Source of the DNA: a virus
Strand: one strand, 5' to 3'
DNA length: 20,013 bases
Virus record (IMG/VR): IMGVR_UViG_3300034987_000007
Span: 1 to 20,013 of that record
Within the stretch, counting starts at the first letter, position 1, and every line of letters begins with the position of its first letter. The position numbers were made by a program, and so were the translations under genes. The notes under the pieces were generated by a model. The model was given only the letters and a program-made list of their open reading frames with translations, did no database searches and was not told the origin of the DNA. Below are positions 6,286-12,022 of the stretch, one piece after another.

Positions 6286-6316
6286 TATTTATAACATAAG
6301 TTGGTTATTTTGTCAA
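6286..6316 (-). promoter_or_regulatory. Overlapping sigma70 and T4-type late promoter of the tmRNA
   Basis: TTGACA (6316-6311), exactly 17 nt, TATAAA (6293-6288) forms a near-consensus sigma70 promoter. The same -10 is the first six bases of TATAAATA (6293-6286), the T4 late element. Both predict a start near 6280-6281, right at the acceptor-piece strand that pairs with the coding piece, so no leader is left. The stop TGA of the upstream bilin reductase lies inside the -35 box. Confidence 0.8.
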
Positions 6317-7008
6317 GTCTTAATTTCAGGAAATAAACAGTGTTGCACAAATGCATCAACATCATCTTCATTAAGACCGAGAGACTTCATCACACGTGGT
6401 GTGTGAGGGTTTTGTTTTTGAAAATGTGCATAGCGGTTCTGTGCAGAAATCGTTAGTTCGTCTTCTGCGTTACCAAGATAGTGACCGACATGATTAACAT
6501 AGTACGATAGAGATTCGATTGCAGTATGTATCACTTGTTTAATCTCATGCTCTTCCTTGACTGCGCTGGCAGCCATCATATGGTCAGTGAAGATTGCTTG
6601 CGCCCACTCTGGTAGTTGACGTTCACGTTTCCACTGTAGAGGTTCAACAATCTTAGCGAACACATCAATCATTGGATGCTCTTCATTGACTGTTGCAGAG
6701 AAGTCGTGAAACGCACCTGTCATCAGCTTTTTACCTGCTATAACATCGAACCCATATATGGGTGCATCAGACCCAATGTGAGGAAAGATGCAAACGTGCA
6801 TCATCCAAAGACCTTTAGTCTCACGTGCGTCTACTACGTCTACGTGCGCTCTTCGAAATTCGTTTGAAGCCCAGACACGGTTGATCCAACCAGGTTGATT
6901 GAATCGATCCATGCCTTCTTCTTGTATCTCTTCACCATACTCATCAAAGGTTTCGATAAACGCATCTTTGAGTGTTATCAGACTGTCCCAGACTTTACTG
7001 CTTTCCAT
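6313..7008 (-). CDS. pcyX: Ferredoxin-dependent bilin reductase (PcyX/PcyA/PebS family)
   Basis: 231 aa from ATG 7008, chosen because AGGAG lies seven bases upstream; the longer frame to 7074 runs inside heme oxygenase and has no such site. Family members reduce biliverdin to phycobilins with electrons from ferredoxin. Family motifs: FRRAHVDVV near residue 52, then MMHVCIFPH and APIYGFDVIAG, and near the C-terminus QNRYAHFQKQNPHTPRVM. His71 and Asp88 are 17 residues apart, matching the His88/Asp105 spacing of PcyA catalytic residues. Overlaps heme oxygenase by 14 nt. Because the tmRNA points to an alphaproteobacterial host, the best match is PcyX, the reductase described from marine phage metagenomes and reported to make phycoerythrobilin. 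The subfamily is inferred; PebS or PcyA activity is not excluded. Confidence 0.85.
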   Translation of the reverse strand: MESSKVWDSLITLKDAFIETFDEYGEEIQEEGMDRFNQPGWINRVWASNEFRRAHVDVVDARETKGLWMMHVCIFPHIGSDAPIYGFDVIAGKKLMTGAFHDFSATVNEEHPMIDVFAKIVEPLQWKRERQLPEWAQAIFTDHMMAASAVKEEHEIKQVIHTAIESLSYYVNHVGHYLGNAEDELTISAQNRYAHFQKQNPHTPRVMKSLGLNEDDVDAFVQHCLFPEIKT

Positions 7009-7549
7009 TACAAAGCTCCTCAAACAACATGATAGCATATTCAAAGCAGTAGTTTGCTTCTGTAGCCATGTCATCGTTCAACAAGCCACGAAGAGTTTCT
7101 TTCAGTTCTTCTTTATTGTCAAACTGATACATACGACCAGAGCCAGGCACTTTCTTTGCAATCATAGCACCGCCGTACATATCACCAAAGTGGCGCACGT
7201 ACATGTGTGCGATTAGACTGTCAAGATCACCTTTCTTCTGAAGATTCTCTACGTGTGTGACATACATTGATGTGCATCTACAGAGAATATTTGGATCGTA
7301 GACAAAGCCATTCTCTTCTTCAATCTCTTGCATATCTTCACGCATTCGTTCTGCACGAAACACAGACCAGTATTCTTTCGGAAAGCCACAGATTCGTAGA
7401 CTTTCTTCAAGCATTACGTACATGTAATATTGATTGGTTAGATACTTGTAATAAAGAAATTGATCTATATTACCACTCATAAGAATACTTGCAAACTCTT
7501 TGCGTTCTGCTTTCTTATGATTATCCCATGTTAATTCTTTCAAGTTCAT
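6995..7549 (-). CDS. ho1: Heme oxygenase
   Basis: 184 aa, shorter than most bacterial HO1 proteins (about 210-240), as usual for phage forms. Opens heme to biliverdin, iron and CO. The proximal heme ligand is probably His11 in TWDNHKKAERKEF. The distal helix reads AHMYVRHFGDMYGGAMIAKK, with the flexible G122-D-x-x-G126-G127 motif of the family intact. ATG 7549 overlaps the stop of the upstream membrane-protein gene (ATGA), with AAGAGG eight bases before it. The downstream bilin reductase overlaps by 14 nt and would use the biliverdin made here. The pair therefore forms a complete heme-to-bilin route, assuming host ferredoxin supplies electrons. Confidence 0.93.
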   Translation of the reverse strand: MNLKELTWDNHKKAERKEFASILMSGNIDQFLYYKYLTNQYYMYVMLEESLRICGFPKEYWSVFRAERMREDMQEIEEENGFVYDPNILCRCTSMYVTHVENLQKKGDLDSLIAHMYVRHFGDMYGGAMIAKKVPGSGRMYQFDNKEELKETLRGLLNDDMATEANYCFEYAIMLFEELCNGKQ

Positions 7550-7749
7550 TTTGAAGACCTCTTACGGGTTAACACCCATGTTAAAATAACAAATGTTATC
7601 GGAAACTCCCACAAGTATATAGGGAGTGCATTTTTAATATCTTTCATATCTACAAATGTTGCTAAGAAGCCTAGGCTAAAAAGCATAACAAAATAATTTA
7701 AAAAGACTGAGTAAAAGAAAAAGAGAGGCAGACGTTTAACCACGGTCAT
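7546..7749 (-). CDS. Small two-helix inner-membrane protein (67 aa)
   Basis: Start taken at ATG 7749 (MTVVKRLPLFFFYS), which has AGAGG about ten bases upstream; the longer frame from 7809 has a charged N-terminus fully inside the DUF1289 gene and no good ribosome site. Two hydrophobic stretches, roughly residues 8-32 (LFFFYSVFLNYFVMLFSLGF) and 43-61 (YLWEFPITFVILTWVL), are separated by a short charged loop, and the protein ends in RKRSSK. The positive-inside rule suggests both ends are cytoplasmic. It overlaps DUF1289 by 14 nt and heme oxygenase by 4 nt, so it belongs to the operon. The small size and two helices would also suit a class II holin, but nothing specific supports that. Confidence 0.6.
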   Translation of the reverse strand: MTVVKRLPLFFFYSVFLNYFVMLFSLGFLATFVDMKDIKNALPIYLWEFPITFVILTWVLTRKRSSK

Positions 7750-7948
7750 AACGTCTAATCCTCTCTTCTCTGAATTTGTGTCTGTCTTTTCTTCTTTTAC
7801 CATAACCAAGTTCTTTCATGATATCTAGTCGTTGATCAGAAGTGTAAGAACTCCATTCTTCTACTTGTTGTTTAGTACGACCACACCCTTTACATATTAA
7901 CGTTTGTCTATCAAAAGTACAAACTGATATGCAAGGAGTCACATACAT
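7736..7948 (-). CDS. DUF1289 family Cys4 protein
   Basis: 70 aa. The N-terminal half matches the DUF1289 pattern: PCISVC, a short spacer, LICKGCGRT, then EEWSSYTSDQRLDIM. Four cysteines (C6, C10, C19, C22) could hold an iron-sulfur cluster or zinc; family members are annotated as predicted Fe-S proteins, without proven function. The C-terminus is a strongly basic helix (GKRRKDRHKFREERIRR), which could bind nucleic acid. DUF1289 is common in proteobacteria, notably alphaproteobacteria, and unusual in a phage. It follows the kinase by 9 nt and overlaps the membrane-protein gene. Standing two genes before the electron-requiring bilin reductase, it might help in redox or cluster supply; this is only an inference from position. 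Confidence 0.8.
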   Translation of the reverse strand: MYVTPCISVCTFDRQTLICKGCGRTKQQVEEWSSYTSDQRLDIMKELGYGKRRKDRHKFREERIRRYDRG

Positions 7949-7957
7949 TACATAAAA

Positions 7958-8872
7958 TTATTCGTCTGTCCAGTCAACACTCTTAGGTACGTATGACTGA
8001 ATCTTCATACGAAGGTCTTTTGCAAGCTTGTTCTGTGGAGTAACATCTTTGCCCGCTCTCTTCACGTAGAAGTAATTTGCGTCTTTGATGTACATACCAC
8101 CTTTGCCAGACTTAGCAATTTCACTATCAACACCAACTTTGTTGAATGCAAATACGATATCGCCATCCATATACTTCTTCAGTGTCTTACCCATGTTGAT
8201 AATATCATTCATAGTGTTCGAAGCACCACGGTGAGTGTTCACTAGAATCTCAACTGGCACTGTACGTGAACGCTTCGCATTCTGGTCAATAGCAACCTCA
8301 ATGTCGTTTACGACCCATACAATGTGAATGTTCTTTGGAGCATATCCCAAAGCTTTTGCTTGCGAAGTCAACTTCTCTAACTTACGCAAATCTTTCAGAG
8401 TTACGTCAAAGATGATGTTTGGCTTACGCTCAGGTGCCGAAGATAGAATAGATGTGTAAAGAGTTTTCAATCGTCTATCATCTAGCTTCAGATAGTCACC
8501 AAGAATTTCGTGTAGCTTAGATACGTTCTCTGGTGTCTTCAAGTTGTTTGCTAGATTCTCAAGATCAACACCTAGCTCATCTTTAACACGCTTACGAATA
8601 GCAGGTGTCTTTGCGGCTAGTGTCTTAAGTGCGTCAACGTCGAAAGTAAACCCTTCGATACCGACTAGTTTGTCTTTTACGAATCCTTTACCAGAACCAG
8701 CACCACCTGCCATAATGACAACGTTGCCGAACTTAGGATATGCTTGACCACCAAACGTAATAAGTTTTTCGATTAGCTCTTCGTATTGTTCTGCAATATA
8801 TTCTTCACGAATTACCGAATCGACTAAAGGTTCTACATCTGATTCTTTAAGAAAGTTTTCAAAGGATAACAC
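7958..8872 (-). CDS. P-loop kinase (zeta-toxin/PNK-like) with possible capsid-targeting N-terminus
   Basis: 304 aa from GTG 8872, with GGAG seven bases upstream. Walker A is GGAGSGKG (about residues 55-62) after a beta strand (NVVIMA). A later strand IIFDVTLKDLRKLEKL and the segment IHIVWVVNDIEVAIDQN resemble the zeta-toxin/polynucleotide-kinase group, so ATP- or GTP-dependent phosphotransfer is likely; the substrate is unknown. The first residues, MLSFENFLKES, resemble the T4 capsid-targeting sequence of internal head proteins (MKTYQEFIAE), including an L-x-E site suited to the gp21 protease. An exact late promoter precedes the gene (8911-8918). Together these suggest a late protein packed into the head and injected with DNA. 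It heads the DUF1289-heme oxygenase operon. The packaging idea is inference; the kinase fold is fairly secure. Confidence 0.75.
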   Translation of the reverse strand: MLSFENFLKESDVEPLVDSVIREEYIAEQYEELIEKLITFGGQAYPKFGNVVIMAGGAGSGKGFVKDKLVGIEGFTFDVDALKTLAAKTPAIRKRVKDELGVDLENLANNLKTPENVSKLHEILGDYLKLDDRRLKTLYTSILSSAPERKPNIIFDVTLKDLRKLEKLTSQAKALGYAPKNIHIVWVVNDIEVAIDQNAKRSRTVPVEILVNTHRGASNTMNDIINMGKTLKKYMDGDIVFAFNKVGVDSEIAKSGKGGMYIKDANYFYVKRAGKDVTPQNKLAKDLRMKIQSYVPKSVDWTDE

Positions 8873-8909
8873 AGGTTTACTCCATTAAGATTCATTATTG
8901 TTTCTCTCC

Positions 8910-9434
8910 TTATTTATAAAAAATGTGAGTGTCGATACGAACAGTACGTTCATAAGAATCAGCCCAGTAAGGGTTGACATAAGATGCATGATACATGATT
9001 GCACCTTCAGTAAAGTCATCAACTACACCGTAAGACTCTAACACTTCATAAGCAATATATTGGATCTGCGCCCACATTGCTTCGTCACGAGGTGTATCAG
9101 ACTTACCATCACAGAACCAAGAGAACTGACATTGATTACGACGAGGATTGCCACGTGAATCTAGTCGTGCTTGATAAACAACATCACACACTGTATCGGG
9201 ATAACTATCATGCATTACACGATTCAGTGTAACCCAACCTACAGCTTTCTGACCTAAACGACTATCACCACGTGCTTCGTGATAAATATTCATCGCTAGA
9301 CATTGATGCTGTTCTCGGAAGTCTTCTTGTGCTTGTTGAGTTTTTATATCTTGTACTTCAGCATATGCTACAAGTGCCATTGCACTCATCACAGTAGCAG
9401 ACAACATAGTACTTAAAGCATTGACAAGTTTCAT
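8910..9434 (-). CDS. Secreted cell-wall hydrolase (SleB/Hydrolase_2 type), probable endolysin
   Basis: 174 aa from ATG 9434, chosen because AAAGG lies about nine bases upstream and the promoter at 9471-9499 would start RNA near 9465, making the upstream ATGs unlikely. Residues 1 to about 25 form a Sec signal or signal-anchor (MKLVNALSTMLSATVMSAMA), ending AYA before EVQD. The catalytic domain shows the family pattern AMNIYHEARGDSRLGQKAVG, then VTLNRV, CQFSWFCDG and near the end GAIMYHASYVNPYW. The Glu of YHEARG is the expected acid. Such enzymes cut glycan strands of peptidoglycan. As it carries its own export signal it may not need a pore-forming holin. It is the last gene of the exported-protein block, and its stop overlaps a late promoter for the next operon. 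Confidence 0.9.
   Translation of the reverse strand: MKLVNALSTMLSATVMSAMALVAYAEVQDIKTQQAQEDFREQHQCLAMNIYHEARGDSRLGQKAVGWVTLNRVMHDSYPDTVCDVVYQARLDSRGNPRRNQCQFSWFCDGKSDTPRDEAMWAQIQYIAYEVLESYGVVDDFTEGAIMYHASYVNPYWADSYERTVRIDTHIFYK
8911..8918 (-). promoter_or_regulatory. T4-type late promoter of the kinase-bilin operon
   Basis: Minus-strand TATAAATA, exact consensus, formed by the last codons and stop of the cell-wall hydrolase gene (Tyr-Lys-stop = TAT AAA TAA). Expected start near 8905, about 33 nt before the GTG of the kinase gene. Confidence 0.7.
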
Positions 9435-9470
9435 TAGATTGGACCTTTTCATTCTTAATACCATAATAGG

Positions 9471-9499
9471 ATTATACTGAGGACCAGTCTACTTGTCAA
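9471..9499 (-). promoter_or_regulatory. Consensus sigma70 promoter of the cell-wall hydrolase
   Basis: Minus-strand TTGACA (9499-9494), exactly 17 nt, TATAAT (9476-9471): perfect matches to both boxes. The stop TGA of the upstream 73-aa gene is inside the -35 box. Expected start near 9465. Confidence 0.85.
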
Positions 9500-9717
9500 C
9501 CCCTTTTGCCTAATAATTTGGCTTTTATGTCTGCTAGTTCTCGTTCTTTTTCAGATCGCTGATCGTCATCCTTTCGAACTTCTCTGTCCTTCGGGCGTTC
9601 TGCGACAATCGAAGAATCTTGATTGGATTCTTCTGTCCCTCCGATAACGCTTCTAAGATAGGCGATTCTGGATTTGATTTCAGCAATTCTAATAGAGAAG
9701 TCTTCTTCATCTGTCAT
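9496..9717 (-). CDS. Small charged protein of unknown function (73 aa)
   Basis: No signal peptide or membrane segment. The N-terminus (MTDEEDFSIRIAEIKSRIAY) and C-terminus (KERELADIKAKLLGKRG) are charged helices with heptad-like spacing of hydrophobic residues, joined by a polar segment rich in Asp, Glu, Arg and Lys. It shares one base with the preceding gene (TGATG), so translation is coupled to the coiled-coil membrane protein and the two may act together. Its stop codon is part of the -35 box of the hydrolase promoter. Family unknown. Confidence 0.6.
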   Translation of the reverse strand: MTDEEDFSIRIAEIKSRIAYLRSVIGGTEESNQDSSIVAERPKDREVRKDDDQRSEKERELADIKAKLLGKRG

Positions 9718-10319
9718 CAGTTCGCTAGTGGATTGTCTAACGCTCTTTGCAGGCGCTTGTTAAGATTGTCTTCTAGCTCCTTCATATCACGCTCTATAGT
9801 ATTCTCAAGCTCGGTCATACGTCTATCGCTAGTGCTTCTCAGGTCATTAGCCTTCTGGTCATAGTCGTTCTGTAGTGCGTCACGCTTGTTTTCAAAACGC
9901 TCTTCTGCGTTACGAATCATCTCACGCACTTTCTCTTCAGACTCTCGAACCATGTCTTCTGTGCGGTCGACCTGCTTTTCGATTGACATAATGTCATCAC
10001 GCAGACCTGACTTAATGTCACGTGTGTACTCAATTGCTTGTTCGATGCGAACCATTGCTTCTTCAAGCTTTGCAATCGTCTTTGCGTTCTCTACTGCGAT
10101 TTCGTCAACATCGATATTCTGGACAATCTCTTTCATGTCCATATAGTCTTTGTATACTTCGAACCCACCATACAGTGAGCCACCGATTGCACTAAGTAGA
10201 GCAAACGTTGCACCTATCGTTGTAGGTGTCATTGTAATGCCGAAGAGTTTCATCTTAGTATTCTTAAGATTTTCTACCTCTTCGTCAAACTTATCTAATC
10301 CCTCTCCAAGATCAGCCAT
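9717..10319 (-). CDS. Membrane-anchored coiled-coil protein, spanin-like candidate
   Basis: 200 aa. A cytoplasmic N-terminus of about 30 residues (with NTKMKLFGI) is followed by one hydrophobic segment (about residues 31-52, TIGATFALLSAIGGSLYGG). A long charged helix then runs to the end, with repeated E/K/R-rich heptads (MIRNAEERFENKRDALQNDY and later). This layout, one N-terminal anchor and a long periplasmic coiled coil, resembles the inner-membrane subunit of a spanin, which disrupts the outer membrane at lysis. The gene lies two genes before the cell-wall hydrolase, where a spanin would be expected. No outer-membrane lipoprotein partner with a clear lipobox is visible. ATG 10319 has GGAGA eight bases upstream. 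The role is inferred from topology and place. Confidence 0.6.
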   Translation of the reverse strand: MADLGEGLDKFDEEVENLKNTKMKLFGITMTPTTIGATFALLSAIGGSLYGGFEVYKDYMDMKEIVQNIDVDEIAVENAKTIAKLEEAMVRIEQAIEYTRDIKSGLRDDIMSIEKQVDRTEDMVRESEEKVREMIRNAEERFENKRDALQNDYDQKANDLRSTSDRRMTELENTIERDMKELEDNLNKRLQRALDNPLAN

Positions 10320-10320
10320 T

Positions 10321-10683
10321 TTAATTTCTCCAGTCTAAACCAATTACTAGTCCTATATTTTTACTCACATCACCGTTGTCATAGAATAATGATTCTATAG
10401 CAGGCGCAATGAAAAACTTATCGTAATTAAGTTTGACCATTGGCTTTATCAAAGGATTGCCCGTGTATCCAGATACAGCACCTATTTCAATTGATGCTTT
10501 ATCATTTATTTCTTTGTCATAGCCGATATATAAACTTAAATGTCTTTCGCTGTTATAATAAGCACCGGCTACAATGTTTTTATCGTCATCTAGGTACATC
10601 CCAACATGTGGATGAAATGAGTTATAGTCTAACTCAAAACCTAAGTGTGTAGTGAATAAAAAACCCCAGTAAAAATTCTCCAT
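10321..10683 (-). CDS. Beta-strand-rich, probable membrane-barrel-like phage protein (120 aa)
   Basis: Nearly the whole protein is alternating beta strands with short turns: GFLFTTHLGFELDYNSFHPH, VGMYLDDDKNIVAGAYYNSE, HLSLYIGYDKE, and a final NIGLVIGLDWRN. The spacing of aromatic residues at strand ends resembles an outer-membrane barrel of the PagP size class, and similar YNSE-type proteins occur in other marine phages as far as I recall. There is no clear signal peptide; it starts MENFYWGFLF at ATG 10683, which shares a base with the stop of the preceding exported protein (TGATG). Either it is co-translated and not exported by Sec alone, or it stays in the virion. Function unknown. Confidence 0.55.
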   Translation of the reverse strand: MENFYWGFLFTTHLGFELDYNSFHPHVGMYLDDDKNIVAGAYYNSERHLSLYIGYDKEINDKASIEIGAVSGYTGNPLIKPMVKLNYDKFFIAPAIESLFYDNGDVSKNIGLVIGLDWRN

Positions 10684-11090
10684 CAGTTTTCAAACTGTAA
10701 TGCCCTCAGTTGTTGTATTTCTTGCTCAAGCTTTCTTATCTCAAGTCTTCTTCTATGAAGTTCAAGTTCATACAATGTGTTGCAGTTAATTCTTTCTTTC
10801 GGTCCACCCAATGGTATGACGATACGTCCGTACACGCCAACATTATTTGGGCTGCCATTAAAACTTCTATTTAAAGAATCCAAATCATATGGATTATCTT
10901 TTTCTATTAATCCCATAACACCAAACTCTAAGTTAGCACCAGAGCCTATAGCATTCGAACAGTCCATATCACCTGATCGGAATCTATCTTGCTGATAGTT
11001 CTGCGGTGCATTTGGTATCGATAGGTTTAACGATTCTGCAAATGCCGCTGTCGAACTAAGCAATAAAATAAGTATTGTAAGTATTCTCAC
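10683..11090 (-). CDS. Exported protein with C-terminal coiled coil (135 aa)
   Basis: Starts with GTG at 11090. Residues 1-18 are a signal peptide (MRILTILILLLSSTAAFA), cleaved before ESLNLSIP. The middle contains RFRSGDMDCSNAIGSGANLE, FGVMGL and GVYGRIVIPLGGPKERINC, a strand-rich part with two Cys that may form a disulfide. The end is a helix with regular Leu/Ile spacing (YELELHRRRLEIRKLEQEIQ), probably a coiled coil. I recall the combination of GVY-x-x-IVIPLG and Y-E-L-E-hydrophobic in other marine phage proteins, but no function is known. It is part of the late exported block; the upstream stop is 13 nt away and the downstream start overlaps by one base. Confidence 0.65.
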   Translation of the reverse strand: MRILTILILLLSSTAAFAESLNLSIPNAPQNYQQDRFRSGDMDCSNAIGSGANLEFGVMGLIEKDNPYDLDSLNRSFNGSPNNVGVYGRIVIPLGGPKERINCNTLYELELHRRRLEIRKLEQEIQQLRALQFEN

Positions 11091-11103
11091 GGCTGTTTCA
11101 CTT

Positions 11104-11478
11104 TCATTTTATTTTCGAACAAATCCTAGATGTTACTGAAGTTTCAGTAGCATCCGCTTTCAGTATTTTGGATTCCGTACAAATGTATACAGCACGTTCT
11201 GCATCATTGACTCTAATATAAACATCAAAGTTTTTTGTTTCAAATGGTTTAACGTTTAGAATTCTTTCTCTTGCCGCAAATGGCACAGGTAAGAAATCTT
11301 CGTCATATACTTTAATTGCATAGTATTGCACGTCTTCTCTTTTATTGAATATGCGCATTTCTGCTTTCAAAACATTTTGTAAATGCGACAATTTCAATTC
11401 AGGATACGTCGGTGTTTGTTGGTGGGCAAAAGCCGCTCCACCAACAAACAATAACGCAATAACAATCCATCTCAACAT
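11104..11478 (-). CDS. Exported small protein, possible Ig-like/chaperone-like fold (124 aa)
   Basis: Residues 1-18 are a signal peptide (MLRWIVIALLFVGGAAFA), cleaved before HQQTPTYPEL. The rest alternates strands: LKAEMRIFNKREDVQYYAIK, VYDEDFLPVPF, ILNVKPFETKNFDVYIRV, ending with Cys100 and Cys120 that could form a disulfide. The phrase with asparagine and a following strand (RIFNKREDVQYY) resembles the first domain of periplasmic pilus chaperones, but the protein is half their length and lacks their second domain. It directly precedes nothing but other exported genes, and its neighbour upstream is a pilin-like protein. AAGGTG lies six bases before ATG 11478. The chaperone idea is weak. Confidence 0.6.
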   Translation of the reverse strand: MLRWIVIALLFVGGAAFAHQQTPTYPELKLSHLQNVLKAEMRIFNKREDVQYYAIKVYDEDFLPVPFAARERILNVKPFETKNFDVYIRVNDAERAVYICTESKILKADATETSVTSRICSKIK

Positions 11479-11490
11479 AGCATCACCTTC

Positions 11491-11994
11491 TTACTGAGCA
11501 ATACACTCAGCAGTAACTACAGCACGATATGTACCAGCAGGAAATGCTTTGTTGACTCCATACTCAGCAACTGACTCAATAGCAAACCAGGTAGAACCTG
11601 CAATAGTCAAGTCGTATTCAGTTGTGTTGTTGTATGTGACTTTGTTTGTGTCATAGTCCGACATTAGTGCATCGGTGACTTCAGCAACGCTTACAGAGCC
11701 GGTGAAGGCTACTGTATCGTCTAAAGCAGGCGATGTTGTAAATGAATCGGGATATGAGATTCTCGCTTTGTAATAACTTGCTTGCGCAATGTCAAAGCGA
11801 ATGACAGGCTTCACACCACCATCAGTTGGCGATGTAGTTAGCTTGTCTGGTGTAGGCAACCCATAAACACCTGCAGTATCTGTATAGATTGTGCAGAGCG
11901 ATTGTACGTTGCCTTCGATTGGTGTTTCGTTTGCGTATGCCGAACTCCCTAGCATTGCTAGAAGTGCCACCGCAGTAAGGCTTCGTTTGAACAT
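11491..11994 (-). CDS. Exported pilin-like/adhesin-like protein (167 aa)
   Basis: Residues 1-21 are a signal peptide (MFKRSLTAVALLAMLGSSAYA), cleaved before NETPIEG. The mature protein is strand-rich and low in charge, rich in Thr, Ser, Ala and Val. One cysteine is near each end: Cys34 (SLCTIYTD) and Cys164 (AGTYRAVVTAECIAQ). A first-strand/last-strand disulfide and the ending FPAGTYRAVVTAEC resemble secreted fimbrial subunits of the spore-coat-U or DUF4402 sort. AGGAG lies eight bases before ATG 11994. With the small Ig-like gene after it, this could be a two-part surface appendage or envelope decoration; an alternative is a virion protein exposed on the surface. No function can be stated. 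Confidence 0.6.
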   Translation of the reverse strand: MFKRSLTAVALLAMLGSSAYANETPIEGNVQSLCTIYTDTAGVYGLPTPDKLTTSPTDGGVKPVIRFDIAQASYYKARISYPDSFTTSPALDDTVAFTGSVSVAEVTDALMSDYDTNKVTYNNTTEYDLTIAGSTWFAIESVAEYGVNKAFPAGTYRAVVTAECIAQ

Positions 11995-12022
11995 TTTAGA
12001 CTCCTAATAGTGTTCTGTTAAG

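Noticed and set aside
6120-6320. Possible glutamine riboswitch before the tmRNA, as recalled for a related marine phage
   Set aside because: The promoter abuts the acceptor piece, leaving no leader, and I could not find the conserved riboswitch core on the minus strand. The spacer segment with AAGAAGTAG is only a loose likeness.
6218-6406. Plus-strand 62-codon frame across the tmRNA acceptor piece and the end of the bilin reductase
   Set aside because: It reads antisense through a structured RNA and a recognised gene; no ribosome site and no family pattern.
7009-7074. N-terminal extension of the bilin reductase to ATG 7074
   Set aside because: The extra 22 residues lie wholly inside heme oxygenase and resemble no family N-terminus; AGGAG supports ATG 7008.
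7941-7969. TTGACT-17-TATGTA at the end of the kinase gene
   Set aside because: The -10 is poor and overlaps the start codon of the DUF1289 gene, leaving no leader for translation.
8833-8895. 20-codon frame starting ATG 8895 behind AAGGAG, overlapping the kinase start
   Set aside because: The late promoter would start RNA near 8905, after the AAGGAG, and the frame ends within the kinase gene. No family or conserved feature; the GTG at 8872 has its own GGAG.
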